29,223 bases of DNA from an uncultured Eubacteriales bacterium (GCA_934489945.1 CAKSSY010000018.1:1-29223); one strand, 5' to 3'; positions 16,086-25,025 are shown, counted from the first letter of the stretch. The notes: generated by a model from the sequence alone, not told the origin. Translations and numbers: made by a program.

Positions 16086-17378
16086 TTATACTTTTATAAT
16101 CTGGGGTATCAACTCCGCCAAAGAAAATCCCGTCTTGTTCTGACCGAAATTTTCGTTTCCGATCAGACCAGTCGAACATCCCGCCGCGATTCCGGCTAAA
16201 ATATCGTTTTCGCTGTCTCCGATCATCCAGGAAGCGGACAGATCGATATTAAAATCTTTCGCCGCCCGTAGCAATAAGCCGGGTTTTGGTTTTCTGCACT
16301 CACAGTCGCATTTCAGTTCCGGAATTTCGCCGGCATATCCTTTGTGCGGATGATGCGGACACACATAAATACCGTCCAGATATGCACCGCTAAGCCCTAA
16401 CAAGGTTTCCATTTTATCATGGATTCTGCACAGTTGTTCCTGCGTTACCTCGCCGCGTGCAATTACAGGCTGATTTGTAACAACAATGGCAAGATAACCG
16501 CTGTTGTTGATTTCACGGATTGCTTCCGCCACTCCGTCAATCAATTCAAAATCATCGACATTGCGCAAAAATCCGACATATTTGTTAATCGTACCGTCTC
16601 TGTCGAGGAAAATTGCCTTCTGCTTGTACCTGAGATTTCTTGCTCGAACAAATCCGTTTTGGAAATCCCGGCACACTGCTTCGTACCGTTCCGGTGTTCC
16701 CATATCCTTTACATACTCCGGGCTGTTATAGCAAAACATTTTTCCGGTTCCCGCAAGCGGTTTGAGCAGTTGTCTGTCCAGATCAATTTTCGGCGTGTCG
16801 ATCTTCGTCTCCAACACCCTCGGTGAGAGAATATGCAAACCGGCATTTACACGGTTGCAATAATATTCGGGGCGGGGGTCCTCTTTGGCAAGCCACCGTG
16901 TAACCATATAGTTTTCATCTGAGAGAATCAATCCGCTGTCGTAGGGGTGGCTGTTCGGATGCGTAAACAGAGTAACAAGTCCGCCTTTGCTCTTGTGATA
17001 TTCGGCAAACCTGTTGAAATCCACATCAAATACAGCATCCGCATTCAACAGCAGAAAATCTTCCGTCAGTTTATCCTTGATTTTGAACAAAGCCCCCGCA
17101 TTTCCAAGCGGCTGTTCCTCGAAGTAATATTCAATCCGGACACCGAATGGTTTTCCGGTAACCGGAGATATTTTACTGCCGTCTCCGAAATAATCCATAA
17201 TTATGTTTCCAAGATGAGAAACCGTCAGAATAATATCCGTAAACCCCTGATCCCGCAAACTCATCATTTCATGTTCCAACACCGGCATACCGTCAATTTT
17301 TATCATCGGCTTAGGAATGTCGCTTGCAACGGAGGCTATTCTGGTTCCTTTTCCTCCCGCCATAATAACTGTTTTCAT
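16086..17378 (-). CDS. Bifunctional fusion: heptose-1-phosphate guanylyltransferase (HddC) and heptose-1,7-bisphosphate 7-phosphatase (GmhB)
   Basis: 430 residues from ATG 17378, which has GGAGG six bases upstream. The N-terminal half (1-250) is a nucleotidyltransferase: VIMAGGKGTRI at 4-14, SDIPKPMIKIDG, LLLNADAVFDVDF near 110-122. It would join GTP and D-glycero-alpha-D-manno-heptose 1-phosphate. The C-terminal half (about 253-430) is a HAD phosphatase of the histidinol-phosphatase-like type: FLDRDGTIN at 257-265, VVTNQP near 300, the zinc-binding segment CPHHPHKG and CDCECRKPKPG near 340-367, and MIGDSENDI near 385-393. It would remove the 7-phosphate between the HddA and HddC steps. All motifs look intact, so both activities are expected. 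The fusion puts two consecutive steps of GDP-heptose synthesis on one chain. Confidence 0.92.
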   Translation of the reverse strand: MKTVIMAGGKGTRIASVASDIPKPMIKIDGMPVLEHEMMSLRDQGFTDIILTVSHLGNIIMDYFGDGSKISPVTGKPFGVRIEYYFEEQPLGNAGALFKIKDKLTEDFLLLNADAVFDVDFNRFAEYHKSKGGLVTLFTHPNSHPYDSGLILSDENYMVTRWLAKEDPRPEYYCNRVNAGLHILSPRVLETKIDTPKIDLDRQLLKPLAGTGKMFCYNSPEYVKDMGTPERYEAVCRDFQNGFVRARNLRYKQKAIFLDRDGTINKYVGFLRNVDDFELIDGVAEAIREINNSGYLAIVVTNQPVIARGEVTQEQLCRIHDKMETLLGLSGAYLDGIYVCPHHPHKGYAGEIPELKCDCECRKPKPGLLLRAAKDFNIDLSASWMIGDSENDILAGIAAGCSTGLIGNENFGQNKTGFSLAELIPQIIKV

Positions 17379-17398
17379 ATAGGACCTCCGCAAGAAAA

Positions 17399-18397
17399 TC
17401 ATCTCGGAATATAGGTCTCCGGACTGTAATGTATAACCCTCGTTCCGCCATTCTCAAATTCAAATGGTATATACATAAGATCTTTCATCGCACTCATAAC
17501 GGATTCTTTATACTCCGGCTGAACATAAAACACAAGAAAACCGCCGCCGCCGGCTCCCAAAAGTTTGCCTCCCAATGCACCCGCCTTTATCCCCTCCTGA
17601 TAGAACTGGTCGATGCTGCCGGTGGAAACCGCAGAACCTGTCCGTTTTTTCAACTGCCAGGTATGATCCAGCAATCTGCCGAAGTCGTCAAGATCGGCAT
17701 CGGTATCGGTCAGAATCTTCTCCGCCTCATCTACCAAAAGATACATTTCCCTTAACTGATTCTTTTTTTCATCCGCCGCTATATGATTTGCTTTCTGAAC
17801 GTCGGATGAAAACCTCGTAAACCCCGTAAAAAACATCAACAGATTGTCGTTTAAACGTTTTTTCCGTTCAGGGGAAAGGATGACCGGCAATACTTCATAA
17901 CCATCGGCGTTGAAGTTGATGCGGTTAAATCCGCCAAAGGATGCGGCAATCTGATCCTGCCATCCCCCAGCTTCCCGACAAAGAACACGCTCTAAATAGA
18001 TAGCTTCATCGGCAAGTTTTCTCTTGTCGGCATATTTTCCTTTCAAAGCATAAAATGCGTTTAACATTCCGACCGCAAAGGAGCTACTGGTTCCAAGTCC
18101 GGACCGCGCCGGGAGATCCGCTTCATATGTTAGGCGAATTTCGTGCATATTCAGAAATCTCATCGCTTCACGAATTGCCGGATGCTCAATTTGCGAGATA
18201 TCCGTCACCCGCTCGGTCCTGGAATAGGACAACTCGGTGGTATAGTCAAAAAAGCGCGGCAGGTGTCTCACAGTGACATAACAGTATTTGTCAAAAGTTG
18301 TCGAAAGCACCGCGCCTCCGTTTTCCCTGAAATAGCTTTCCATATCGGTTCCGCCGCCGAAAAACGACATCCGGAACGGGGTTTTGGTGATAATCAT
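17399..18397 (-). CDS. hddA: D-glycero-alpha-D-manno-heptose 7-phosphate kinase (GHMP kinase)
   Basis: 332 residues. The N-terminal ITKTPFRMSFFGGGTDM is characteristic of HddA-type and related sugar-1-kinases of the GHMP superfamily. The ATP-binding motif LPARSGLGTSSSFAVG lies at about 95-110, and the C-terminal glycine-rich motif LGGKLLGAGGGGFLVF at about 278-293. It phosphorylates C1 of D-glycero-alpha-D-manno-heptose 7-phosphate, giving the 1,7-bisphosphate used by the GmhB half of the next gene. Operon context (next to hddC-gmhB and gmhA) supports heptose rather than fucose or mannose as the substrate. The ATG follows the preceding stop by 13 nt, with a GGAGGG site. Confidence 0.92.
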   Translation of the reverse strand: MIITKTPFRMSFFGGGTDMESYFRENGGAVLSTTFDKYCYVTVRHLPRFFDYTTELSYSRTERVTDISQIEHPAIREAMRFLNMHEIRLTYEADLPARSGLGTSSSFAVGMLNAFYALKGKYADKRKLADEAIYLERVLCREAGGWQDQIAASFGGFNRINFNADGYEVLPVILSPERKKRLNDNLLMFFTGFTRFSSDVQKANHIAADEKKNQLREMYLLVDEAEKILTDTDADLDDFGRLLDHTWQLKKRTGSAVSTGSIDQFYQEGIKAGALGGKLLGAGGGGFLVFYVQPEYKESVMSAMKDLMYIPFEFENGGTRVIHYSPETYIPR

Positions 18398-18410
18398 TTC
18401 TGCCCTCCTG

Positions 18411-19508
18411 TCACAAGCCGAGTGCCGTTTTCAACCACAACAGCGATTCATCCCGCATACTCTGAACCTTCCGGTCCACTTCTTCAAAATTCGGAACTGT
18501 CCCCGGATTCAGGTCACCGCCCGGAGAGACAATTCTGTTTTCGAGGTTCAATTCCTCCAACAAACACCGGATCCGGGAATTTGTATTCTCCTTCCCCGGG
18601 TTCACTACAGAATAAAAATTCTTGTGAAACAAAACCGAAAACGCCGTTCCGTGAAAGGAATCCGTCACAACATATTTTGCCCCGGACAGCATTCTCACAA
18701 AATCTTCCGGGGAAAGGGAAGAAACGTTGTGGTATCGGTGCAACATCATATCGCCCTTCAGGTCTTTGTTGACCACACAGACCTTCAAACCGGTCTTCCT
18801 GTGCAGATTGCGTACAAAGTCCGCCAGCAACGGAATATTTCCCAAATTATACACAAACACATATTCTTCTTCCGGTGCGGGGCAGACAAACCTGTTCCAC
18901 AGGGGATTGCCTGCCAGCAACACAGGATCCAGAACCGTCCGGTATGTTTGTCCGAGCAATTGCGTCACAAAATCGGCAGCTTCCTTTTCCCGGAAAGACA
19001 TCGCCGCAAACTTGCCCAAAAGCATTTTATAATCGATCCCATATTTCTCCTGCCACAGATTCAGAAAAGCATTGTTCCCGATACTGGCGGCATAGGCTGT
19101 TTTCTTTGTATTTCCGTTAAAATCCAACAGATATGCACTGTCCCCGTCCGTGTTTTTCGGGTTGAAAACCTGATCGCTCCCCACAATAACCGCATCATAT
19201 CTCTTTGAAAAGTCTTCCGAAACAGCTTCTGCCCGGTCGGACAACATCAGATTTTTGCACCGGAAATTTCGGAAAGCTTCCTTCTTTTTATCCAATCGGT
19301 GCAAACTGAGAATGTCATTTACATATACTTTCCAGCTTGCACATTCGCTCATTTTTTTGCGTCTGTATTGTTTTTCGACAGCGGGACAGCGATAGTCTAT
19401 GATCTCACATTCCGCTCCCAACGCCGAAACCGTTTGTTGCAAGGCGTATGCCTGCAATACGGCTCCATAATTTATGGCATTATGAAAAGTTAAGATTCCG
19501 ACTTTCAT
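18411..19508 (-). CDS. Polysaccharide pyruvyl transferase family protein
   Basis: 365 residues from ATG 19508, one base after the stop of the Wzy-like gene. The extension to 19535 lies within that gene. N-terminal KVGILTFHNAINYGAVLQAYAL, noted here in its first and last parts (VGILTFHNAINYG at 2-14), VGSDQVFN near 105, TAYAASIGN and TDSFHGTAFSVLF near 290 are the standard motifs of the PS_pyruv_trans family. Members transfer pyruvate from phosphoenolpyruvate to sugars as ketals, although many in Clostridia and Bacteroidetes glycan clusters have no proven activity. It co-occurs here with an F420-hydrogenase-like gene, a frequent pairing. Cytoplasmic; no signal peptide. Confidence 0.88.
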   Translation of the reverse strand: MKVGILTFHNAINYGAVLQAYALQQTVSALGAECEIIDYRCPAVEKQYRRKKMSECASWKVYVNDILSLHRLDKKKEAFRNFRCKNLMLSDRAEAVSEDFSKRYDAVIVGSDQVFNPKNTDGDSAYLLDFNGNTKKTAYAASIGNNAFLNLWQEKYGIDYKMLLGKFAAMSFREKEAADFVTQLLGQTYRTVLDPVLLAGNPLWNRFVCPAPEEEYVFVYNLGNIPLLADFVRNLHRKTGLKVCVVNKDLKGDMMLHRYHNVSSLSPEDFVRMLSGAKYVVTDSFHGTAFSVLFHKNFYSVVNPGKENTNSRIRCLLEELNLENRIVSPGGDLNPGTVPNFEEVDRKVQSMRDESLLWLKTALGL

Positions 19509-19509
19509 T

Positions 19510-20745
19510 TTATGATGGTTCCTTTCCGGGCGCATATGAAGTGGGGACCGGCATTCTTCTTGCCATTACAACACTGAAAATTACATATATGATAAAGAAA
19601 GAATTGGAATATATCGGGTTGCCCGACATTCCATACACAAGCATCAGCAACTGTACATAGATCGACATAGGCTCTCTTCTCCGGATTGCGCCAACCAGAT
19701 TATAGAGGAAAAACATGACATAAATCAAAGCACCTATCACGCCGTGGTCATAAAACAACTGCAAATAAATATTATGCAATCCCGCATCATATATCGTATA
19801 AGCAGAACCCGTTCCCATTCCGAACACCACATTCCGCAATGCCTCAATCGCACTTTTCCAGATTTCGCTTCTTCCCGTCGTAATGTCGCCGTCGGTGCTG
19901 TCAAAGCGTTCCATGAACCCCCGGACAATTTCATTTTGTTGGCTTAATAGAAAGAGAACAATTCCGCATACGACAATCAGCAAAATCATTTTGACGATTG
20001 TTTTCACGGACATCCTTTTCCAAATCATATAGGTCATCACCAATGCAATCAATAAAGCAACCGCCACGCCGCGCTTGCTGGTCAAAATCACAGCAAAAAC
20101 CGACAATCCTCCCACGACCAGCCGAAACACCTTGTTCCGAACCGGCATTTGGGGATTCTGCAACCATCCGAATATCATAAATCCGAATAACACGGCAATA
20201 AAATACGCAGCATCTGCTGTATAGGCGGAAAAGCCCGCATACGCACCGTCCACAGTATAGGACCACATCAGGTGTTCATAGCAGTCCGCCCGAAGCAGAT
20301 TGCCCAAAAGGTTGTTGACAGTATCGCTGAACAGATATTGAAGCATCACGCCGACCAGAACGGCAAAAGAACACACGCAGACGATTTTCTTCAGCTTGCC
20401 AAGCAAAGCGTTGTCCTGTGCAAGTGCAATGAGGAAAACAAACGTCACGGCAGTAAGAATTGCCTCTCTGTTTCCTTTCGCCGGATTGTCTGTATAAACG
20501 ACCCCCACCGCCGAAACCAACGTAACCAGACCCATCAGCAACATCTGCGTTGACAGGTATATCTTCTGACCAAAAATCAGCCACACAACAAGACCCGCAA
20601 AAGCGATATACAAAAAAAACGTAGAACTGAACGGATACGCAAACTGGTAACAAAAAACATATAACACCAGTGAAAGGATGGCAGGATACGCAATCATGCC
20701 GTTTTTTACGCCGGGGACAATCTTTGCTTTCATATTATGATTCAT
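19510..20745 (-). CDS. wzy: O-antigen polymerase/ligase-like membrane protein (Wzy-type)
   Basis: 411 residues, with about ten hydrophobic segments and a periplasmic-type loop around 285-330 containing DSTDGDITTGRSEIWKSA followed by GAGLHN-like sequence (YDAGLHNIYLQLFYDHG). This pattern is typical of the Wzy/WaaL O-antigen ligase domain. It would polymerise flipped repeat units outside the membrane. The first ATG (20745) overlaps the upstream glycosyltransferase by 11 nt, and a second ATG at 20733 is equally possible. An AAGGA lies directly before the first ATG and 12 nt before the second, so the true start is uncertain. It is the only polymerase candidate in the operon and fits with the Wzx flippase. 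Confidence 0.85.
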   Translation of the reverse strand: MNHNMKAKIVPGVKNGMIAYPAILSLVLYVFCYQFAYPFSSTFFLYIAFAGLVVWLIFGQKIYLSTQMLLMGLVTLVSAVGVVYTDNPAKGNREAILTAVTFVFLIALAQDNALLGKLKKIVCVCSFAVLVGVMLQYLFSDTVNNLLGNLLRADCYEHLMWSYTVDGAYAGFSAYTADAAYFIAVLFGFMIFGWLQNPQMPVRNKVFRLVVGGLSVFAVILTSKRGVAVALLIALVMTYMIWKRMSVKTIVKMILLIVVCGIVLFLLSQQNEIVRGFMERFDSTDGDITTGRSEIWKSAIEALRNVVFGMGTGSAYTIYDAGLHNIYLQLFYDHGVIGALIYVMFFLYNLVGAIRRREPMSIYVQLLMLVYGMSGNPIYSNSFFIIYVIFSVVMARRMPVPTSYAPGKEPS

Positions 20746-21838
20746 TCCTTATTCTCACACACAATAATTTTAACAGCACCTCAAGATTGTTCTTCCACAA
20801 GAAGTTTTTCTGATAGTATTCGGATATTGCCGTTTCGGACACCGGAAAATCCGCACTGTTAAGCCGGCGCAAAATTTCCGACAGCTCCTCCACCGATCTG
20901 AATACATACCCCGTCTTTCCGTCTACCACATTTTCCGTCAGCCCCCGCAGATCGGAAACTACAACCGGCTTCCCGAACTTGTATGCAATAGGAAGAACAC
21001 CGCTTTGAGAGGCTTCTGTGTAAGGCATTACAACGGACACGGCGTTCCGGAAAAGCCATACCATTTCGCTGTCGGTGATAAAACGGATAATTGGCTTGAT
21101 GTGGCACTCGGAGCGAATCAAGCGGCTTTCCTCCTCCGACAACTGCCCCTTTCCGGCAATAACCAATTCGGTTTTCGCTTTGAGATCCTCCGTTAATGCA
21201 CTGTATGCCCGGCAAAGCGTGCCGATTCCTTTATATTTGTCTATTCGCCCGAAGAACAGGAAGAAATTTCTTTTCTCGTCCCCGATTTCCGACGGTTTTT
21301 GCGGTGCCGCTTCCGGGATATGAGCCGGCAATCGGAACACCACCGTATTCTTCGCCCCGTATTCCTTTCGGAACGCCTCCTCGGAATTGGCGGAAAGCAA
21401 AATGATTTTATCAGTACATTTTATGGTTTTCCGGGTCATTCGCCTACGAAGAACATCGACCAAAATTCTTCTTGCCCCCATTTTCCGGTACGGATGATGC
21501 TGTACATCATGAACCACCATCGCGGTTCTGACTGCGTTTTGATTCAGAATCTTATTGAGTTGTTGCATCAGAATAGAGTCTTCCGTAAAAATTACGACAT
21601 CCGGCAAAAGCGACATGATTTGTTCTGCAACACAAAGAATCTCCTTGCTGTTGCCCTTCAACGTCTTTGCTTTGACATAAGGAACGACGCAGTCCGCGAT
21701 ATCCCGATATAAACTTTCCTCAACGACATCCGGCAAAAACAACCGGCATTCCGTCAATGTCCTTGTTTCCCGCGCAATAGATGTCGAAAATTGCAGAATC
21801 CCCCCGTTCAATTCTGCCGGCGATACGTATACAACCAT
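20735..21838 (-). CDS. Glycosyltransferase family 4
   Basis: 367 residues, GT-B fold. N-terminal VVYVSPAELNGGILQFSTSI matches the glycine-rich nucleotide-binding entry loop of GT4 enzymes. VVHDVQHHP lies near 107. C-terminal FLFFGRIDKYKGIGTL near 193, then MPYTEASQSGVLPIAYKFGKP near 272 and VVVSDLRGLTENV, give the E-x7-E-like donor site. GAGGAG five bases before the ATG gives a firm start. It retains an anchored cytoplasmic role, adding one sugar of the repeat unit; donor and linkage cannot be predicted. It follows the C5-epimerase gene by 9 nt. Confidence 0.88.
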   Translation of the reverse strand: MVVYVSPAELNGGILQFSTSIARETRTLTECRLFLPDVVEESLYRDIADCVVPYVKAKTLKGNSKEILCVAEQIMSLLPDVVIFTEDSILMQQLNKILNQNAVRTAMVVHDVQHHPYRKMGARRILVDVLRRRMTRKTIKCTDKIILLSANSEEAFRKEYGAKNTVVFRLPAHIPEAAPQKPSEIGDEKRNFFLFFGRIDKYKGIGTLCRAYSALTEDLKAKTELVIAGKGQLSEEESRLIRSECHIKPIIRFITDSEMVWLFRNAVSVVMPYTEASQSGVLPIAYKFGKPVVVSDLRGLTENVVDGKTGYVFRSVEELSEILRRLNSADFPVSETAISEYYQKNFLWKNNLEVLLKLLCVRIRNES

Positions 21839-21847
21839 ATTTTCTCC

Positions 21848-22747
21848 TCATTCCGATATTTTTTGCAATGCCTTTTTCACAAACGCTCTCTTCGGCTTCC
21901 AAAAGCTCTTTTGATAGCTTTCCCATTTATCGGCATATTCTTTATAAATTTCCTCTCCGAAAAGATCATACATCACTCTGAGCTGTGCGATATGAAGCTT
22001 GTGATAAAACGGACTGCAAATGCGCTTTCCGTCTTCATATCTGCTCCAATATTTCATATCAAAATCCGGAAGCCGTTTTTTCAACGACGCAAGCGTGGCT
22101 GCAAGAACGTCCTTTACACTCCCGTCGTCAGTATATTTGACGTAGTCATATAAACCCCACAGTGAAAAAATCCATCCGTTCAATATAACGGGATTGCAGG
22201 TTGTTTCATAAAGAAGCACATCTCCGTTTTCATATCCGGTCGTGCCGCCATCCGGAATCGGTTTCAGCATAAAATTCTTGGCCCTGTCCGCAGCACGGAT
22301 ATATTTTTCCTCCCGGGTCACAATATGTGCGCGGATGAGCAGGGAAATTCCCTCTCCCTGTGCCATGGATGAATAGGGATGCTCCGGATTCTTGTAAACA
22401 AACGTCACCCAGCCCCCGTCCTCCTGCTGATTTTCCACCGCCCAATCAGCGCAAGCAAGAAGTTTCTTCTTGTATGTATCCTCGCCTGATTTCAGATACA
22501 GGTCATAAGCAGCCAACCCATATTGAAAAATCCCGATGGAAAAATAGATTTCTTCCCCTGTATCTACGTGATATTTTGGGACAAGGATATCAGGATTGTC
22601 CCGCGTCACTTTTTCTGTCAAATCATTGTAATACCCTGCCACCTCGGTTTTGGAATAGCAGGTTCCCTCGCCTTGGTTCACGTGAGAAATGCTCTTTCCC
22701 GCCAGCATCCTATACCATTTCTTGATTTTGTAAAGGGAAACGCCCAT
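21848..22747 (-). CDS. D-glucuronyl C5-epimerase family protein
   Basis: 299 residues from ATG 22747 (AAGG nine bases upstream); the in-frame codon at 22753 is TTG. The alpha/alpha-barrel C-terminal domain of the glucuronyl C5-epimerase family is recognisable: ENQQEDGGWVTF near 105-116, HPYSSMAQGEGISLLIRAH at 123-141, NGWIFSLWGLYDY at 190-202 and YHKLHIAQL at 248-256, which matches the Y-H-x-x-H-I-x-Q-L type motif holding a catalytic Tyr in animal heparosan epimerase. The family converts D-glucuronate to L-iduronate within a polymer. There is no signal peptide, so it would act in the cytoplasm, presumably on lipid-linked oligosaccharide. With ugd in the same operon this predicts iduronate in the glycan. 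The activity is inferred from family and context. Confidence 0.85.
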   Translation of the reverse strand: MGVSLYKIKKWYRMLAGKSISHVNQGEGTCYSKTEVAGYYNDLTEKVTRDNPDILVPKYHVDTGEEIYFSIGIFQYGLAAYDLYLKSGEDTYKKKLLACADWAVENQQEDGGWVTFVYKNPEHPYSSMAQGEGISLLIRAHIVTREEKYIRAADRAKNFMLKPIPDGGTTGYENGDVLLYETTCNPVILNGWIFSLWGLYDYVKYTDDGSVKDVLAATLASLKKRLPDFDMKYWSRYEDGKRICSPFYHKLHIAQLRVMYDLFGEEIYKEYADKWESYQKSFWKPKRAFVKKALQKISE

Positions 22748-22749
22748 AT

Positions 22750-23799
22750 TCAATCGCCTTCTATCCGATCAAGCAATACGCTGACCGCTTTCTCAATCTT
22801 ATATTTCTCCGCCTCATACAAACAAGTTTTTTTCTTTTTCAGTATCATAGTCGGATCTGTCGCCACTGCGTTCAGCAATTCTGCAAGTGCGACATTATCC
22901 CGTGTCTTATAGACATATCCGACACTTTCATTCACAAGTTCCGTATTGTATTTCCAATCACTTGCAATCACCGGAACGCCCGCAGAATACGCATCAATGA
23001 GTGTACCCGCAAAACCTTCCCCCTCGTAATACGTGGGAAACAACAACGCAAAGTATTCTTTCAGCGTCTCCACACTTCGATCAAACGGTATCAAACCACC
23101 GTAACGAATGTAATCCGGAAAGATTTTTCGCAATTCCTCAAACCAATCAGTCTGGTTTTCATCCACCTGACCGTATATATCCAAAGAAAATACAGTGCGT
23201 CCCAAACTTTGATTCACTTCGATCACCGTCTTAACAGCGTCCTCAATTCCTTTTTCACGCATTACACGAGAAAAGGTGCAAAGCTTATACGGCACTCCTT
23301 GCGGATAAACAAGTTCATTTTCAGAAAGCACCGTCAGCTTTTTGCAGTTGGGCATAACCAATACATTGTGAAAGCCCTGTGCCTCCAATGCGCTTTTCAT
23401 GGTGCCTGTTTCCACATAGATTCCGTCGAAATTTTTCAGTGCTTTTGCAAGCCCCTTCCGTTTCGTCAAAAACTGCGGAAGCCAACCGCCAATCACAACG
23501 TAATGCAATTTTCTGCCATTAAAAAAATGACGAAAAAAAGATAGCAGAGGTGCGTATATCCTCAATCCGTTTTGCGCCGGAAAAATCAGAATATTTCTAC
23601 TGTTTTTCAGTGCGGAAATTGTTTGGAACGGTGCTTTTACAAGCGTTTTCCATCCCCCATGCGTGTCAATTTTCAAAACCTGTTCCCGCCCGAATCTTCT
23701 TTGCAATTCTTCGGTGATGATTTTGGTTTTTACCGTTTGTCCGTTCAGAAGGGTTTCTCCCCCACCGAAGTGTCCGAGTACGCTTACCTTTGCCGACAC
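22750..23799 (-). CDS. Glycosyltransferase family 4
   Basis: 349 residues, starting at a GTG (23799) with AAGGGGTGA four bases upstream. GT-B fold: N-terminal VSVLGHFGGGETLLNGQTVK has the typical glycine loop. The C-terminal half contains CTFSRVMREKGIEDAV near 193-208, and FPTYYEGEGFAGTLIDAYSAG followed by VPVIASDWKYN, which holds the E-x7-E donor motif of GT4 retaining transferases. Its stop is two bases before the epimerase ATG. It probably adds an internal sugar of the repeat unit; the donor is unknown. A lysine-rich run (ILKKKKTC) near the C-terminus is the only odd feature. Confidence 0.88.
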   Translation of the reverse strand: MSAKVSVLGHFGGGETLLNGQTVKTKIITEELQRRFGREQVLKIDTHGGWKTLVKAPFQTISALKNSRNILIFPAQNGLRIYAPLLSFFRHFFNGRKLHYVVIGGWLPQFLTKRKGLAKALKNFDGIYVETGTMKSALEAQGFHNVLVMPNCKKLTVLSENELVYPQGVPYKLCTFSRVMREKGIEDAVKTVIEVNQSLGRTVFSLDIYGQVDENQTDWFEELRKIFPDYIRYGGLIPFDRSVETLKEYFALLFPTYYEGEGFAGTLIDAYSAGVPVIASDWKYNTELVNESVGYVYKTRDNVALAELLNAVATDPTMILKKKKTCLYEAEKYKIEKAVSVLLDRIEGD

Positions 23800-23803
23800 A
23801 AAG

Positions 23804-24565
23804 TCACCCCTTTACATATCTGATTTTTTTCAGAACACCCCAGAACAGATTCCTGAGAGTAAGAACAGCAGAAACAAGCGGACTTCTCTGTTCCGCCTCC
23901 CGATACAGTTTATAGTGCCATTTGATCAGTTTTGTGTATCCGTGATTGCTGATGGAACCGCTCCGTTTTCTGTACTTTGCGAGCACCTCATCCAAAAGAT
24001 AGCAATCCGCCTTTTTACATGCTTTCAGCCACATAGCATAGTCGTTGTTCTTTTTGATGTCCGCAATCTGAATCACCCCAACGGTTTCCACGTCATACAT
24101 CACCGTCAAGCATCCCATCCAACAATAATTATACATGCCATGTCTAGTAACTTTCTTCGGTCCTGTCACGCTCCGCCCGTTCGGATTGGCGTTTTCATCT
24201 ATTTCAATATAGTTCGTATAGGAAAAGTGGTAGTCATTTTTCTTCATAAATGAAATTTGTTTTTCCAACTTTTCCGGAAACCACAAATCATCGCTGTCAA
24301 GAAACGCAACCCATTTTCCTTTTGCCTCACGTAATGCGCGGTTTCTGGATACCGCCGCGCCGCTGTTTTTTTCGTTTTTTATGTAACGAATCCGATCATC
24401 CACAAGATAGGGGCGGACAACCGCATCGGTATCATCGGTGGAGCAGTCGTCCACAATAATCAATTCCCAATTCGGATACGTTTGTGCCGATACGGATTCT
24501 ATCGTTTCGGATATAAATTTTGCCGTGTTGTACGACGGCATAATGATGGAAACCAATTCGTTCAT
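23804..24565 (-). CDS. Glycosyltransferase family 2
   Basis: 253 residues from ATG 24565, which overlaps the acyltransferase stop as ATGA and has GGAGA upstream. The GT-A signature is complete: VSIIMPSYNTAKFI at 5-18, IIVDDCSTDDTD near 35-46, and FLDSDDLWFPEKL near 84-96 with the metal-binding DxD. MYDVETVGVIQIADIKKNNDYAMWLK matches the acceptor region of GT2 enzymes acting on glycan repeat units. Inverting cytoplasmic transferase; sugar specificity is not deducible. It belongs to the same run of overlapping genes from 25721 down to 22750. Confidence 0.9.
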   Translation of the reverse strand: MNELVSIIMPSYNTAKFISETIESVSAQTYPNWELIIVDDCSTDDTDAVVRPYLVDDRIRYIKNEKNSGAAVSRNRALREAKGKWVAFLDSDDLWFPEKLEKQISFMKKNDYHFSYTNYIEIDENANPNGRSVTGPKKVTRHGMYNYCWMGCLTVMYDVETVGVIQIADIKKNNDYAMWLKACKKADCYLLDEVLAKYRKRSGSISNHGYTKLIKWHYKLYREAEQRSPLVSAVLTLRNLFWGVLKKIRYVKG

Positions 24566-25005
24566 TTTTCTTCTCCGTTCCCGAGAATTCTGCACGGTAC
24601 ACCAACGGCAGTTGCCCCATCCGGAATGTCCTTATTGACCAATGTACAGGCTCCGATCACAGCATTTTCACCGATCGTAACTCCGGTCTTTCCGGATATG
24701 ACATTCGCCCGCATTCCGATATATGCGCCTTTCTTTATCGTAATCGGGGTGTGTTGCTGATTCCGACCGTGACAGGCAAAAAACACGCCATAGGAAATAA
24801 TACAGTCATCTTCCACCGTAAACATATGCGGTTCCAGATCATCCAGATAGCATCTCATGCCGATAAATACATTTTTTCCTATGTTGTAACCGCAAAGCCG
24901 ATAGAAGAAAATGCGCCACCCGTTCAGAACCATATGCGGAATAATCTTTGCGCTCATCCATTTGCGAAAGAAAGCTCTCACCTTTTGCCATAACGTTTTT
25001 TTCAT
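24562..25005 (-). CDS. Hexapeptide-repeat acyltransferase (LbH family)
   Basis: 147 residues from ATG 25005; the codon before it is an in-frame TTG. The ribosome site is weak (AAGGGAAG well upstream), so the exact start is uncertain. The left-handed beta-helix hexapeptide pattern is clear: YNIGKNVFIGMRCYLDD, VEDDCIISYGVFFACHG, ITIKKGAYIGMRANVISG, VTIGENAVIGACTLVNKDIPDG, then AVGVPCRIL. The His in ACHG is the likely catalytic base. Such proteins transfer acetyl groups from acetyl-CoA to sugar hydroxyls or amines. The intact C-terminus contrasts with the truncated PglD-like half encoded at 27045-27557, so this could be the working acetyltransferase of the operon. Confidence 0.88.
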   Translation of the reverse strand: MKKTLWQKVRAFFRKWMSAKIIPHMVLNGWRIFFYRLCGYNIGKNVFIGMRCYLDDLEPHMFTVEDDCIISYGVFFACHGRNQQHTPITIKKGAYIGMRANVISGKTGVTIGENAVIGACTLVNKDIPDGATAVGVPCRILGNGEEK

Positions 25006-25025
25006 CAATGTTCGCTTCCCTTCGT

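Noticed and set aside
16062..16179. 39-residue N-terminal extension of GmhA
   Set aside because: It overlaps the end of the HddC-GmhB gene in another frame, and the family begins at MKKSVEAH.
18384..19208. Open frame of 274 codons on the plus strand
   Set aside because: Antisense shadow of the pyruvyl transferase-family gene, with His/Gln/Arg-rich composition and no recognisable domain.
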